Below, piece by piece: positions 1 to 9,224 of a stretch of DNA of 64,000 nucleotides. Below the pieces are notes generated by a model, which saw nothing but the letters and a program-made list of their open reading frames with translations, made no database searches and was not told where the DNA came from. Numbering within the stretch: position 1 is the stretch's first letter; every line of letters begins with the position of its first letter. A program made the position numbers and the translations under genes. This DNA comes from GAS188 sp044445965 (lineage in GTDB: Bacteria > Pseudomonadota > Alphaproteobacteria > Rhizobiales > Beijerinckiaceae): contig JBIOEJ010000004.1 of NCBI GenBank assembly GCA_044445965.1, positions 34,051 to 98,050 of the forward strand, in the 5' to 3' direction.

Positions 1-151
1 TCATGCGCCCCTTGCTCGAAAGCAGCACCTGCAAGGCATCCACCCGCTTTTCCCAAAGCGCGTAGTCGTGCTCGCTGCGCTCGACCGAGCCCGCGGGCTC
101 GCCGCCCATGTCGTGATGGCCGCGGAACGGAGCGTGAGCAGTATCGGACAT
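1..151 (-). CDS. Nitrile hydratase beta-subunit-like protein, N-terminal part only (runs off the window)
   Basis: Fifty codons are visible, starting at an ATG at 151 and running off the left edge. The N-terminus carries HHDMGG followed about 20 residues later by YALWEKRVDAL. An N-terminal HDMGG and a following W-E-x-x-V segment are typical of nitrile hydratase / thiocyanate hydrolase beta-type subunits, which form the non-metal half of the enzyme that hydrates nitriles to amides. It could equally be a nitrile hydratase accessory protein of the same fold. The 141 bases upstream (152-292) hold no gene and should contain its promoter. The rest of the protein and any alpha subunit lie outside the window. 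Confidence 0.55.
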   Translation of the reverse strand, partial: MSDTAHAPFRGHHDMGGEPAGSVERSEHDYALWEKRVDALQVLLSSKGRM

Positions 152-292
152 GTTCGTGAACCCTGTAATCCGACGATAGCCTAGGCCTGTTTGCATTCAT
201 CTTTGAATGCACTGATGCCGTCAACAGTCGCGAATCGGATAGTGCATGAATCGCTTCGCGCTAGGCGCGCGATCGGAGAAAGGCAATGCGGC

Positions 293-1165
293 TTAGCGAT
301 ATGCTAGGCACCATCCCGGAGCGCGAAGCCAACAGCGGTCCTCAGGGACTGCCTCGTTCCGATAGAGGCGCGTGACCTTTCCCCAACCACCCTTTGCCAA
401 GGCCTGGGCCAGAGCAGTTTCCGAGTGCTCATCGCGGGCGCTCTCACACGGGATGAAAGCGGCGGGCGAAATCCACGATGCGGTGAAGTCGGATGTGTGG
501 CGCTCAAAACGGAACATTGCACCATACTTCTCTAGGGAGCTAGGAGAGTCAGAGTTGGTGAATCCCTTGTTCGTCGTCAGTGGCACTATGAGCCGCCCGC
601 CTTCTGCCAACCCATCAAGCCAAACGTCGACAGGTCGCGTCGCGCCTGCGCACACATAGATGATATCGGCGGGATCGAAGGGCGTCAGCGCTCCGTCACC
701 CTGAACGACACGCACATTCGCAAGCGACGAAAGATTCGATTGGGCGCGAGCCGCAAGCGAGGGATCGAATTCGATTCCCGTTACCTGGCCCGAACGACCC
801 ACCAGATGTGCGAGAATAGCGGTGTAATAGCCGGTGCCCGTGCCGACATGCACGACCTGGTCGCCGACTTCAGGTCTCGCGGATGCGATCCATTTTGCGT
901 GAGCCGATGGCTGGCCGTTATTGAGGTTCCGCTCCGCGACGATAGATACGATGCTGTCGATATAGAGGTAGGTCGGGTCAGGCGTTGGCGTAGGGGTTGG
1001 GCCGACCATCCATCGTGGGATCAGCCAAGGCCCAGGCCCGAGAAAGTCCTCGCGGGGTACAGTGGCGAAGGCTGCTTCGATACGCGGGTCGTTGACCAGA
1101 GCTGCAGCCAACATCTGCTTCGCGTAGGCGCGTCGGACAATGCCGAGTTCAGTTGCCCTATTCAT
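293..1165 (-). CDS. Protein-L-isoaspartate O-methyltransferase-like SAM methyltransferase
   Basis: A 290-residue protein if read from the ATG at 1165; an upstream in-frame start at 1198 adds 11 unlikely residues. It has an N-terminal PCMT-like segment (VPREDFLGPG near residue 37, then an NGQPSAHA segment near 83) followed by the SAM-binding motif I VGTGTGYY at 107-114 and an acidic IEFD about 20 residues later. This matches the PCMT family, which methylates isoaspartyl residues in damaged proteins using SAM. The C-terminal third is longer than in a classical Pcm of about 210 residues and diverges from it, so it may act on another substrate. It is monocistronic on the minus strand, with no surE or nlpD nearby, which are usual neighbours of the true pcm gene. 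Confidence 0.7.
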   Translation of the reverse strand: MNRATELGIVRRAYAKQMLAAALVNDPRIEAAFATVPREDFLGPGPWLIPRWMVGPTPTPTPDPTYLYIDSIVSIVAERNLNNGQPSAHAKWIASARPEVGDQVVHVGTGTGYYTAILAHLVGRSGQVTGIEFDPSLAARAQSNLSSLANVRVVQGDGALTPFDPADIIYVCAGATRPVDVWLDGLAEGGRLIVPLTTNKGFTNSDSPSSLEKYGAMFRFERHTSDFTASWISPAAFIPCESARDEHSETALAQALAKGGWGKVTRLYRNEAVPEDRCWLRAPGWCLAYR

Positions 1166-1275
1166 CCAATTTCCCAACGACCATACAGCGGGGTACACGG
1201 CTCAATAGAGCCATTTTGGATACGTCGCACAAGATTACTTGCACGAAACCGCTGCGCGGCAGGGAAGGGGCGCCC

Positions 1276-2256
1276 TTACTCGATCACCTCGTCGGCTTGG
1301 GCGAGCATGGTCGCTGGCACTTCGACGCCGATCGCTTTCGCGGTCTTCAGATTCACGATCGTCACGAATTTCGTCGCCTGCTCGACCGGAAGGTCGGCGG
1401 GTCTCGCGCCCTTGAGAATCTTGTCCACGAAAACCGCCGCACGACGCCACATGTCGGGAAAATCGATTCCGTAGGCCACAAGGCCTCCGGCCTGCGCGAA
1501 TTCGGGGAAGCCACACGAGGCGAGCCGGTGCTTCAGAGCAAGCTTCGCGCTGGCCTCGGTACTGTAGATGAGCATCGGGTCTTCCGTGATCACGACCGCG
1601 CCCACCGGTTTGGCGTCCATCGCCGCGAAGGCACCCTCGAGATCAGTCGCTTCGCGCGCCGCAAACTCCGAGAGCTCCACCTTGAGCGACTGGGCGGTAA
1701 GTCTCATAGCCGCAAGGACCGGCTCGGCCGCGGGATTTGCGGGATTGAACAAGACACCCGCCTGCGCCAGGCCGGGTATCGCCTCCTTGACCAACTCCAG
1801 GCGCTTCGAGGCAAGTTCCGGCAGAAAATACGAGGTTCCGGTCACATTGCCGCCAGGCCGGGCGAGGCTGGATACGAGACCCATGGCCACTGCGTCGCCG
1901 ACCGTTGCAAAGACGATGGGGATCGTCTTCGTCGCACGCTGGGCGGCCGAAACTCCAGGCGTCGCGTAGGTGACGATGACGTCGACTTTCAGATCGACCA
2001 ACTGGGCGGCCAGCGCCGCAAGCCGGTCGTATTTGCCGCCTTCGAGCCAGCGCGTCTCGATGACGAGGTTCTTACCCTCGACGTAACCGAGCGCGGCAAG
2101 CCCGGCCCGAAAGGCGTCGAAGCGAGTGGCCTCCGCCGCAGGGGAGCCCAGACTCAAATACCCGATCCGATGGACATTGCCGGCCTGCTGCGCGCGCGCG
2201 GCGAGTGGCCACATGGCTACGCCGCCCATGAGAGCCATCAAGTCCCGCCGCCTCAT
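1276..2256 (-). CDS. ABC transporter substrate-binding protein (PF04392-type), orphan
   Basis: A 326-residue exported protein. The N-terminus MRRRDLMALMGG followed by a hydrophobic stretch and ARAQQ resembles a twin-arginine-type signal peptide. The start at 2256 is chosen because the signal begins there; 20 further in-frame codons upstream look non-coding. The mature part follows the pattern of the ABC-type binding-protein family PF04392: an early RIGYLSLGSP segment, DVIVTYATPG, TIPIVFATVGDAV, LARPGGNVTG and a late FPEFAQAGGLVAYG. These proteins are very numerous in soil Rhizobiales and their ligands are mostly unknown. No permease or ATPase gene is adjacent, so it must rely on partners elsewhere or act alone. 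Confidence 0.8.
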   Translation of the reverse strand: MRRRDLMALMGGVAMWPLAARAQQAGNVHRIGYLSLGSPAAEATRFDAFRAGLAALGYVEGKNLVIETRWLEGGKYDRLAALAAQLVDLKVDVIVTYATPGVSAAQRATKTIPIVFATVGDAVAMGLVSSLARPGGNVTGTSYFLPELASKRLELVKEAIPGLAQAGVLFNPANPAAEPVLAAMRLTAQSLKVELSEFAAREATDLEGAFAAMDAKPVGAVVITEDPMLIYSTEASAKLALKHRLASCGFPEFAQAGGLVAYGIDFPDMWRRAAVFVDKILKGARPADLPVEQATKFVTIVNLKTAKAIGVEVPATMLAQADEVIE

Positions 2257-2890
2257 TCGAGCATCTCCGGTGGTGTGAGTGCGGGCCCGAACGGGAATAT
2301 GGCTCAGCCCAGCCATTTTGCATACGTCGCCGCCTTCGCGGCCATCGTCGGCTCATCGATTACGTCCCCACATCGCACTTGCAAAGTTCCTATTTCGTTC
2401 TAGTGTAGCAAAAAAATGAGGGATTGCGTCATGAAGCCGTCTGCCGCCTTGCGCCATAGCCATTGATCGAAGCCGCGTTGCGGCCGTGGATTTGCGCTGC
2501 CTTTGGCGGAAGCGCGGATACGTCTCGAGCGAGAGGCGCCTTCTCCTTCGGTCCGCCGGCACCTGAAGCGCAGCGTCGGCTGATGCGGAAGAATTGCCGC
2601 AGCTATGCTGCACCGCAACATAATGCGGGGCGCTTAGTCCTCGAAAAAGCCCCGCTCCGACTGTATTTTATCTGTTAATAACAGTAGGTGCGCCGCAACA
2701 TGGACGCGGCCGCTGGGCGGCCGGCGAGCCGCCACGGGGCCGGGCGCCGGGCACCGGAAACCATGCAAATGCAACATGTTGGCGGTCTCCCGGCCGTTCC
2801 AAGGCCGGAAGTCACCCGATTGCCAAAGTCGAAGCGGCTTTTTCAACAACCCGTTAAGGCGGGCGGGCTAATCTGCTTGGCCGCGCGATC
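2257..2890. other. Intergenic region without a supportable gene
   Basis: This is a 634-base gap between the divergent binding-protein gene and the GGDEF/EAL gene. The open frames in it (for example an arginine-rich one on the minus strand near 2353-2613) have no recognisable family features. The only local structure I see is an AT-rich 13-base inverted repeat, CTGTTA-A-TAACAG, at 2672-2684, which could be an operator. The region should hold both divergent promoters. Confidence 0.5.
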
Positions 2891-5281
2891 ATGCGCGGCC
2901 GATATCGGCCCTGGGGCAGCCGGAGAGAAGCGTTGGTCGAGGAAGCGCTGCGGTTACACCGCTATGACGCGGACCAATTCGCAAGTCTGCGCCCTGTCGA
3001 GCCGCAAGCCGCCGATGAGCAATTGCGGCACGATGTCCTGGCCCTTCTGGAGCTGGTCGAAAAGCGGGCCGAAGAGCGCATCTCCCTCCAAGCCCTGATC
3101 GACCGGCTGCCGGACTACCTCTACGTCAAGGACGCAGACAGCCGCTTCGTCATCGCCAACCAAGCGGTTGCGACCGATCATGGCCGGGCAAGCGTCGGCG
3201 ATCTGATCGGCGCGACGGATTTCGAGCTCCACCCGGCGGAGCAGGCTCGGAAATTCTTCGCCCAAGAGCAGAAGGTCATCCAGTCCGGACAACCGATGAT
3301 CGACGAGGAGCAGCTCATCGTCGATATCTCGGGCGCCAGGAAATGGATTTCGACGACGAAGGTGCGATTGCGCAATGCGCGCAACGAGTTCGTCGGCCTG
3401 GTCGGCATCGGCCGTGACATCACCGAGCGCAAGCGGCTGGACGAGTTGCGCGCCGGAGAGGCGCTGGTTCTCGAGCTGATCGCCATGAATGCCTCGCTCG
3501 AAGAGGTGCTCGATCGCCTGATGCGCCTCATCGAATCCCAAGTGAAAGGGATACACGCCTCCATCCTGCTGCTCGACGAGGAAGGGCTGCATCTGCGGCA
3601 CGGCGCGGCCCCGAGCTTGCCGGAACCCTATCGGAAGGCGATCGAAGGCACCCGCATCGGCCCGGATGCCGGCTCCTGCGGTACCGCCGTCTATCGGCGA
3701 AAACCCGTCATCGTCGCCGATATTGCGAGCGATCCGCTCTGGGCCAAATACCGGCACCTGGTCGCCCCATACGGGTATGGGTCATGCTGGTCGACACCCA
3801 TCCTGTCGCATCGGGGCGCGGTGCTCGGCACATTTGCGATGTATTCCTCGGAAATGCGCGAGCCGACGCCTGGCGAGACGCGCCTCTTCGAGGTCGCGAC
3901 CCGCATCGCCGGCATCGCGATCGAACGCAAGCAGGCCGAAGACCGCATCCACTTCATGGCGAACCACGATGCGCTGACGAGACTGCCTAATCGCAGCCTG
4001 TTCAAGGACCGTCTCACCCAGGCCATGCTGCACGCCCAGCGCTATGATCGCTGGGTGACGCTGGTGTTCATCGATCTGGACAACTTCAAGCTGATCAATG
4101 ACAGCCTGGGCCATAGTGCCGGCGACGAGCTCCTGAAAATCGTCGCGAAGCGCATGGTGGATTGCGTCAGGGCCACCGACACCGTGGTGCGCCTCGGCGG
4201 CGATGAATTCGTGATCCTTCTCGTCGACCAACCCAAGAGCGCGGAGCTGGTCGGCGCGACCTTGCAAAAAATCCGGTCGGCCATCGCCGAGACCATCCAG
4301 ATCGATGGACGCGATGTTCAGATCACCTGCAGCGTGGGGCTTGCGAACTATCCCAATGACGGGGCGGACGCCGACGTCTTGCTCGCCAATGCGGATGCCG
4401 CGATGTCCCGCGCCAAGGAGGTCGGTCGTGACAATTTCCAGTTCTACACGGCCGAGCTGAACACCAAGGTCCACGAAAAATTCCTGCTGCAGGAGGAACT
4501 GCGTAACGCCATCGCCCGCTCGGAGTTCCTGCTGCTCTACCAGCCGCAGGTCGACCTGCGGTCCGGACGCATCTTCGCCGCGGAGGCTCTGATCCGCTGG
4601 AAGCACCCTGTGCTCGGCCTGATATCGCCGGCGAACTTCATCCCGACGGCGGAGGAAACCGGATTGATCGTGCCGATGGGCGATTGGGCGTTGCACCTCG
4701 CCTGCCGCCAGAACAGGATCTGGCAGGAGGCAGGGCTGCCCCCCATCACCGTCTCCGTGAACGTGTCGGCGCGCCAGTTCAGGGAAAAGAACTGGGTCAG
4801 CCGTGTCGCCCATGCGCTGGAGGAAAGCAGCCTCGAGGCCCAATATCTCGAATTGGAGCTCACCGAGAGCCTGATCATGCAAGATTTCGATCAGGCCATT
4901 GCCACGATGAAGGAATTGCAAGCGCTCGGGGTTCAGCTCTCGATCGACGATTTCGGCACAGGCTATTCGAGTCTGAGCGCGCTCAAGAGCTTTCCGGTCG
5001 CCAGGTTGAAGATCGACAAATCCTTCGTGCGCGATCTCCCCAATGACGAAAATGACAAGGCCATCGCCGCGGCGGTGATCTCGCTCGGGCAGAAGCTCAA
5101 TCTGAGGGTCATCGCCGAGGGCGTGGAAACAGACCAGCAGGTCGCCTTCCTGCGCGACAATAATTGCGATGAAGTTCAAGGCTACCATTTCAGCAAGCCG
5201 CTTTCGGCCGCGGATTTCGAGGAATTCATCAAGAAGCCGTCTCCATATGGCGGCGACAAGGTCAGCCACCTGCCATATTGA
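2891..5281 (+). CDS. PAS-GAF-GGDEF-EAL cyclic-di-GMP turnover protein
   Basis: A 796-residue cytoplasmic signalling protein with no membrane segment. Order of domains: PAS at about 65-180 (LPDYLYVKD...GRDITERK), GAF at about 190-345 (HASILLLDEEGLHL, the GSCGTAVYRRKPVIV segment), GGDEF at about 355-520 with intact LGGDEF, and EAL at about 530-785. The EAL domain keeps EALIRW, ELTES, IDDFGTGYSS, KIDKSFV and AEGVET, so both diguanylate cyclase and phosphodiesterase sites look intact. The ATG at 2891 has no clear ribosome site. An in-frame TTG at 2933 has GGAGAG about 7 bases upstream and may be the true start, shortening the protein by 14 residues. Its PAS domain closely resembles that of the second GGDEF/EAL gene at 30858-32762, so the two look like paralogues. 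Confidence 0.93.
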   Translation: MRGRYRPWGSRREALVEEALRLHRYDADQFASLRPVEPQAADEQLRHDVLALLELVEKRAEERISLQALIDRLPDYLYVKDADSRFVIANQAVATDHGRASVGDLIGATDFELHPAEQARKFFAQEQKVIQSGQPMIDEEQLIVDISGARKWISTTKVRLRNARNEFVGLVGIGRDITERKRLDELRAGEALVLELIAMNASLEEVLDRLMRLIESQVKGIHASILLLDEEGLHLRHGAAPSLPEPYRKAIEGTRIGPDAGSCGTAVYRRKPVIVADIASDPLWAKYRHLVAPYGYGSCWSTPILSHRGAVLGTFAMYSSEMREPTPGETRLFEVATRIAGIAIERKQAEDRIHFMANHDALTRLPNRSLFKDRLTQAMLHAQRYDRWVTLVFIDLDNFKLINDSLGHSAGDELLKIVAKRMVDCVRATDTVVRLGGDEFVILLVDQPKSAELVGATLQKIRSAIAETIQIDGRDVQITCSVGLANYPNDGADADVLLANADAAMSRAKEVGRDNFQFYTAELNTKVHEKFLLQEELRNAIARSEFLLLYQPQVDLRSGRIFAAEALIRWKHPVLGLISPANFIPTAEETGLIVPMGDWALHLACRQNRIWQEAGLPPITVSVNVSARQFREKNWVSRVAHALEESSLEAQYLELELTESLIMQDFDQAIATMKELQALGVQLSIDDFGTGYSSLSALKSFPVARLKIDKSFVRDLPNDENDKAIAAAVISLGQKLNLRVIAEGVETDQQVAFLRDNNCDEVQGYHFSKPLSAADFEEFIKKPSPYGGDKVSHLPY

Positions 5282-5367
5282 GGGCGTGCGGGTGCGTTAG
5301 AGCTGGTGCCTGCGAGGCGGTTTTTGTAGCGTTGCGTCGAGCAGCCATTCGATTGGGCAGGCACCCC

Positions 5368-6825
5368 GTGAATTCCATTCCAGGCCTTCCGCTGCGCGGA
5401 TTTGCGGCGGCCCTCGCGATGTGGGCCATGAGCCTGAGCTTGGCCATTGCGGGCGCGACGCTGGCCAAGGCCCAGCCAATGAGCTCCGGCTTCCTCCGAG
5501 AGCCTGCCGCCAAGCTCGCGAATGCCGCTCCGCGGGGCGAGCCGGAGAAGCTGGCGCTGGTGCCTTTCGAGGCCTCTCCGTTTCCCTACCACGGCGAGAT
5601 TCCCGAGGAGGGCAAGCCTTTCCTCGATGTGGAGGGGCGTGGTCATACGTCGCCGCGCGGCGGTGTCTATTTTGAGACGCCGACCTATAGCGACCGGCGA
5701 GCCTTGCTCTATATCCCCAAAGGCTTCGATATCCGCCGGCCCGCCGTGATGGTCTTCTATTTCCACGGTAATCTGGCGACGCTCGAGCGCGATGTCCGCA
5801 ACCGCCAGCAGGTGCCGCGGCAGGTCGCGCAATCCGGGCTGAACGCGGTGCTGGTCGCGCCGCAATTCGCGGTCGACGCGCTCGACTCGAGCGCCGGGCA
5901 TTTCTGGCAGCCGCGAGCCTTCGAGCGGTTCCTCGACGAGGCCGCCACCCACCTTGCCAATCTCTACGGCGATGAAGGCTCGCGGGGAGTATTCGCCGCG
6001 ATGCCGGTCGTGATGGTAGCCTATAGCGGTGGGGATCTTGCGGCCGGCTATTCACTCTCCTTGGGCGGTGCCGAGGGCCGCGTGCGCGGCGTCGTGCTGC
6101 TCGACGCGCTCTTCAACGGGATCGACAAATTCGCCCAGTGGATCACCCGCCATTCATCTTCCACCTTCTTCTTCAGCGCCTATTCGCAGGCGTCGCGCGG
6201 CGAGAACGCGGCGCTTACCCGTTTCCTGACCGAACGCAAGGTGCAGGTCCGCGACGGAATGCCTGCGGCATTGACGCCCGGCGTGGTGACGTTTCTTTCG
6301 GCAGGCGCTGCGGTTCATAACGATTTCGTTTCGCGCGCCTGGGTCGCGGACCCGCTGAAAGCCGTGCTCGCCAAGGTCGGGGGCTTCCCGCGCACGGGCG
6401 AGACGGTGGCCTCCCCGCAAGCTGCGCCGGCAGACGCTCCGCCTGCGTCGCTGCCGGCCGCGCCGAATGTGGCCGCGCCTCCGGTCGGATCGACGCCACC
6501 CACCTTGCAGAAGTTCAGCGCCCGCCCGGTCGATGCGCCTATGCCGCTGCGGGCGACCCAACCCGGACCGGCCGTGGCCGACCGGACATTCGCCGTTCAG
6601 CTCGCCTCTCCGCTCAGCGAAAGGGAAGCGCAAGACGCCGTGGCGCGCCTCCAGGCGCAATGTCCGACGGCGCTGCAATCGCGTCGCACCTCGATCATCC
6701 GGGCCGAGGTCGACGGCAAGATCCATTATCGGGTTCGCGTTCAAGGGCTCTCGCCAGGCGACGCCGGCGCCCTGTGCAAATCTCTCAAGTCGGAAGGCTG
6801 CGACTGCCAAATTGCCAAAAGCTGA
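5368..6825 (+). CDS. Exported alpha/beta-hydrolase-like protein with C-terminal SPOR domain
   Basis: A 485-residue protein from a GTG at 5368; the frame is open further upstream but a signal peptide (AALAMWAMSLSLAIAGATLAKAQP) begins just after this GTG. The hydrolase part has VMVFYFHGN (oxyanion-hole-like HGN), a nucleophile elbow-like VAYSGGDLA in place of the classical G-x-S-x-G, and a late histidine in AAVHNDF. An alanine/proline-rich linker of about 100 residues follows. The last 75 residues (TFAVQLASPLSEREAQ ... YRVRVQGLS) look like a SPOR domain, which binds septal peptidoglycan lacking stem peptides. I infer a periplasmic hydrolase tethered to the wall. It starts 86 bases after the GGDEF/EAL gene, and a caspase-like gene follows in the same direction. 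The hydrolase assignment is moderately sure and the substrate unknown. Confidence 0.72.
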   Translation: MNSIPGLPLRGFAAALAMWAMSLSLAIAGATLAKAQPMSSGFLREPAAKLANAAPRGEPEKLALVPFEASPFPYHGEIPEEGKPFLDVEGRGHTSPRGGVYFETPTYSDRRALLYIPKGFDIRRPAVMVFYFHGNLATLERDVRNRQQVPRQVAQSGLNAVLVAPQFAVDALDSSAGHFWQPRAFERFLDEAATHLANLYGDEGSRGVFAAMPVVMVAYSGGDLAAGYSLSLGGAEGRVRGVVLLDALFNGIDKFAQWITRHSSSTFFFSAYSQASRGENAALTRFLTERKVQVRDGMPAALTPGVVTFLSAGAAVHNDFVSRAWVADPLKAVLAKVGGFPRTGETVASPQAAPADAPPASLPAAPNVAAPPVGSTPPTLQKFSARPVDAPMPLRATQPGPAVADRTFAVQLASPLSEREAQDAVARLQAQCPTALQSRRTSIIRAEVDGKIHYRVRVQGLSPGDAGALCKSLKSEGCDCQIAKS

Positions 6826-6980
6826 GATCGCGCCGAGGCCGAACCGGGCGAGTGCCGAGATCGAGGACGACTCCGCTGGATCGGCGCGGCTGTGTTTGTC
6901 GCGAAAGCTTCACCGCCGCGCCGGCTTGCTGGGGCGAACGGCGAAGGCTAGGTTTCGGAGAGGATTGGACGGGGGTTGGC

Positions 6981-9101
6981 ATGCGGCTCCAGGCTTCGTC
7001 GCGAATGTGGGCGTGTATCGCGCTTGCGACGCTCATGCTCGGCGCCGCAACCCCTGCTCGAGCGGAACGGCGCCTCGCCTTCGTGGCCGGGATCGACATC
7101 TATCCGAGCCTGCCGCCCGAAGCGCAATTGCAGCGCGCCGTCACGGACGCAAAGACCGTCGCCGCCACGCTGATCGGCCTCGGCTTCACCGTCGATGCGC
7201 TCACGAACGATGTCAGCCAGGCCAATTTCCTGCGCGAGTTCGAAAGCTTCGTCGAGACGGTGCAGGCCGGAGACATCGTGTTCTTCTATTTTTCGGGGCA
7301 CGGCGTGGGCATCAACGGCTCGAATTATCTGATCCCCGCCGACATTCCGGCCTTGCGCGCCGGGGACCAGAAACTGCTCCAGGCTCGCTCCTTAGAGGAA
7401 TCCTATATCATCGAGCGGATTCACGAGCGCCATGCGCAAGTGACCATCGTGGTCATCGATGCCTGCCGCAGCAATCCCTTCCCGAAACAGGAAACCAGAT
7501 CGCTCGGCGGCTCGAAGGGGTTGGAGCGGGTCGAGCCCGCGGATGGCGTATTGTCGATCTATGCTGCCAGCGCCGGGCAGGAAGCGCTCGACCGGCTGCC
7601 GGGCGCCGATGACAATCCCAATTCGGTGTTCACCCGGATCTTCGTCGAGGAATTGAAGAAACCCGGCCTCAGCCTGCATGATTTGGGGGACACGGTACGC
7701 GAGCGCGTCGCCCAGCTCGCCAAGGCGAAAGCGGGCTTCCAGCAGGTTCCGGCCGTCTATGAGCAGCTTCTGGGAGGCCGGCGCTTCTTCCTCGCGGGTC
7801 AGGCGCCGGGCGAACCCGCAAAGCCCATCGTGAGCGCCGGCTTGGAGGCGGCGCCGATCGATGATCCCGACATCGCGCTCGCCAATGCGAGGCAGGAAGA
7901 TACCGAAGAGGCCTATAAGAAATTATTGCAGCGCTTCCCGGCCCATCCGAGGCGGGAGTACATCCTCTTCCTTTGGGAGCGCAAGACCGAGGAAGGTCTC
8001 TGGAGCTCGGTGGAGCAGGCCAAGGACAACGCCGCGATACTCAGCCTGATCGACCGGTTGTTGGCCTTCTTTCCGAAGGGCTATTATGCCGAGCGCGCCA
8101 GCAAGTTGCGCGACGAGCTGATGGCACAGGGCAAGGCTTCGCCGCCCCCGCCCCAGCCGGTCGACACCACATCGCAGGATCTGGACAAGGCCGAGCGCGC
8201 CGACACCGTCGAGGCCTGGACTGCCTTCCTGCAAGCCCACCCCGAAGGCACCTTCACGAGTTTCGCCAAATTCAAATTGGCGCTGCTGACCTCGCCGACT
8301 CCCGCCACTGCCCCGGCGGTGGCCGCGGCCACGCCCCAGGCGGGGCAGCCTGGCGAAGCTCAGTTCTACTACGTGACCGGCCTCGACCCGAACGGCAACA
8401 ACTGGTTGGCCCTCCGCTCGAGCCCGAGCTTCCAGGCGCCCTGGTCCACGACCAGGATGGGCCCTGGGACCCTGCTGACGGTGCTCGAGCGTGACGGGGA
8501 GTGGATGCATGTGCGGTTGCAGAGCGGCGAGACCGGTTGGGCTAACGGCAAGTACCTTGCCTGCTGCCGCCAGCCGGGCGCGGCGCAAATGCTGCCTGCG
8601 CCTGTCGCCGCGCCGCCGAGCAGCGGCCTCTATTACGTCACGGGCCTCGATCCGAACGGCAACAACTGGTTGGCGCTGCGCTATAGCCCGAGCTTCCAGT
8701 CGTCTTGGTCCCAGACCAAATTGCTGCCGGGCACGCTCCTTGCGGTCACCGAGCGGGTGGGCGAATGGTACCATGTCCGCCTGCAGAGCGGGGAGACCGG
8801 TTGGGCGAATAGCCGATACATCGCATGTTGCCGCGCGGCCGGCGCCGTGCCCGTCCCGGCGCGGCGCGACGACACGCTTTACTACTTCGTCACCGATCTC
8901 GATCCGAACGGCAATAACTGGCTGGCTCTGCGCTATGCCCCGAGCTTCCAATCCGCTTGGTCGGCGACCAAGATGGGGCCGGGCACCCTATTGGCGCTGC
9001 TCGGCCGGTCCGGCGAATGGCTGCATGTTCGGGTGCGCAGCACGGGCGAGACCGGTTGGGCCAACGCGCGTTACGTGCAGTGTTGCCGCAAGGCCGAATA
9101 G
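6981..9101 (+). CDS. Exported caspase-like (peptidase C14) protein with three SH3-like repeats
   Basis: A 706-residue protein starting at the ATG at 6981 with a purine-rich GGGGG run about 7 bases before it; the longer open frame upstream overlaps the previous gene and is rejected. A signal peptide ends near ATPARA (residues 23-28). The caspase domain has the catalytic dyad: His107 in FYFSGHGVG and Cys162 in VIDACRSNPF. A helical linker region with repeat-like ERxDTVEAWTAFLQ segments follows. Three SH3-like modules of about 70 residues lie at nucleotides 8365-8565, 8629-8830 and 8878-9081, each starting YxVTxLDPNGNNWLALR and ending GETGWANxxYxxCC. The modules are very alike even at DNA level, which suggests recent duplication. 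Related proteins are widespread in Rhizobiales, and their cleavage targets are mostly unknown. Confidence 0.85.
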   Translation: MRLQASSRMWACIALATLMLGAATPARAERRLAFVAGIDIYPSLPPEAQLQRAVTDAKTVAATLIGLGFTVDALTNDVSQANFLREFESFVETVQAGDIVFFYFSGHGVGINGSNYLIPADIPALRAGDQKLLQARSLEESYIIERIHERHAQVTIVVIDACRSNPFPKQETRSLGGSKGLERVEPADGVLSIYAASAGQEALDRLPGADDNPNSVFTRIFVEELKKPGLSLHDLGDTVRERVAQLAKAKAGFQQVPAVYEQLLGGRRFFLAGQAPGEPAKPIVSAGLEAAPIDDPDIALANARQEDTEEAYKKLLQRFPAHPRREYILFLWERKTEEGLWSSVEQAKDNAAILSLIDRLLAFFPKGYYAERASKLRDELMAQGKASPPPPQPVDTTSQDLDKAERADTVEAWTAFLQAHPEGTFTSFAKFKLALLTSPTPATAPAVAAATPQAGQPGEAQFYYVTGLDPNGNNWLALRSSPSFQAPWSTTRMGPGTLLTVLERDGEWMHVRLQSGETGWANGKYLACCRQPGAAQMLPAPVAAPPSSGLYYVTGLDPNGNNWLALRYSPSFQSSWSQTKLLPGTLLAVTERVGEWYHVRLQSGETGWANSRYIACCRAAGAVPVPARRDDTLYYFVTDLDPNGNNWLALRYAPSFQSAWSATKMGPGTLLALLGRSGEWLHVRVRSTGETGWANARYVQCCRKAE

Positions 9102-9194
9102 GGGGTGTGAGCTCAGCCCCGTGCTTGAACGTCAAATAGCTTTGGCATAACCTGAAGAACCCCCAATCCTCGCCGCGTACAATTGCCGAGACGC

Positions 9195-9208
9195 ATATTC
9201 GCGAATAT
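9195..9208. promoter_or_regulatory. Perfect 14-base palindrome, candidate operator
   Basis: The sequence ATATTCGCGAATAT is a perfect 14-base inverted repeat ending 17 bases before the ATG of the OpgH-like gene. It lies in an unusually AT-rich stretch for this genome. The position suits a repressor site over the 5' leader. No matching regulator is visible nearby, so the role is an inference. Confidence 0.35.
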
Positions 9209-9224
9209 TTCAAAAACATCTAAA

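Noticed and set aside
2641..2850. GAAAAAGCC / GGCTTTTTC-like inverted pair as remnant IS ends
   Set aside because: The match is imperfect, the interval is only about 190 bases, and there is no transposase or duplicated target.
3782..5269. 495-codon minus-strand frame opposite the GGDEF/EAL gene
   Set aside because: Antisense of intact GGDEF and EAL domains; no ribosome site and no recognisable domain.
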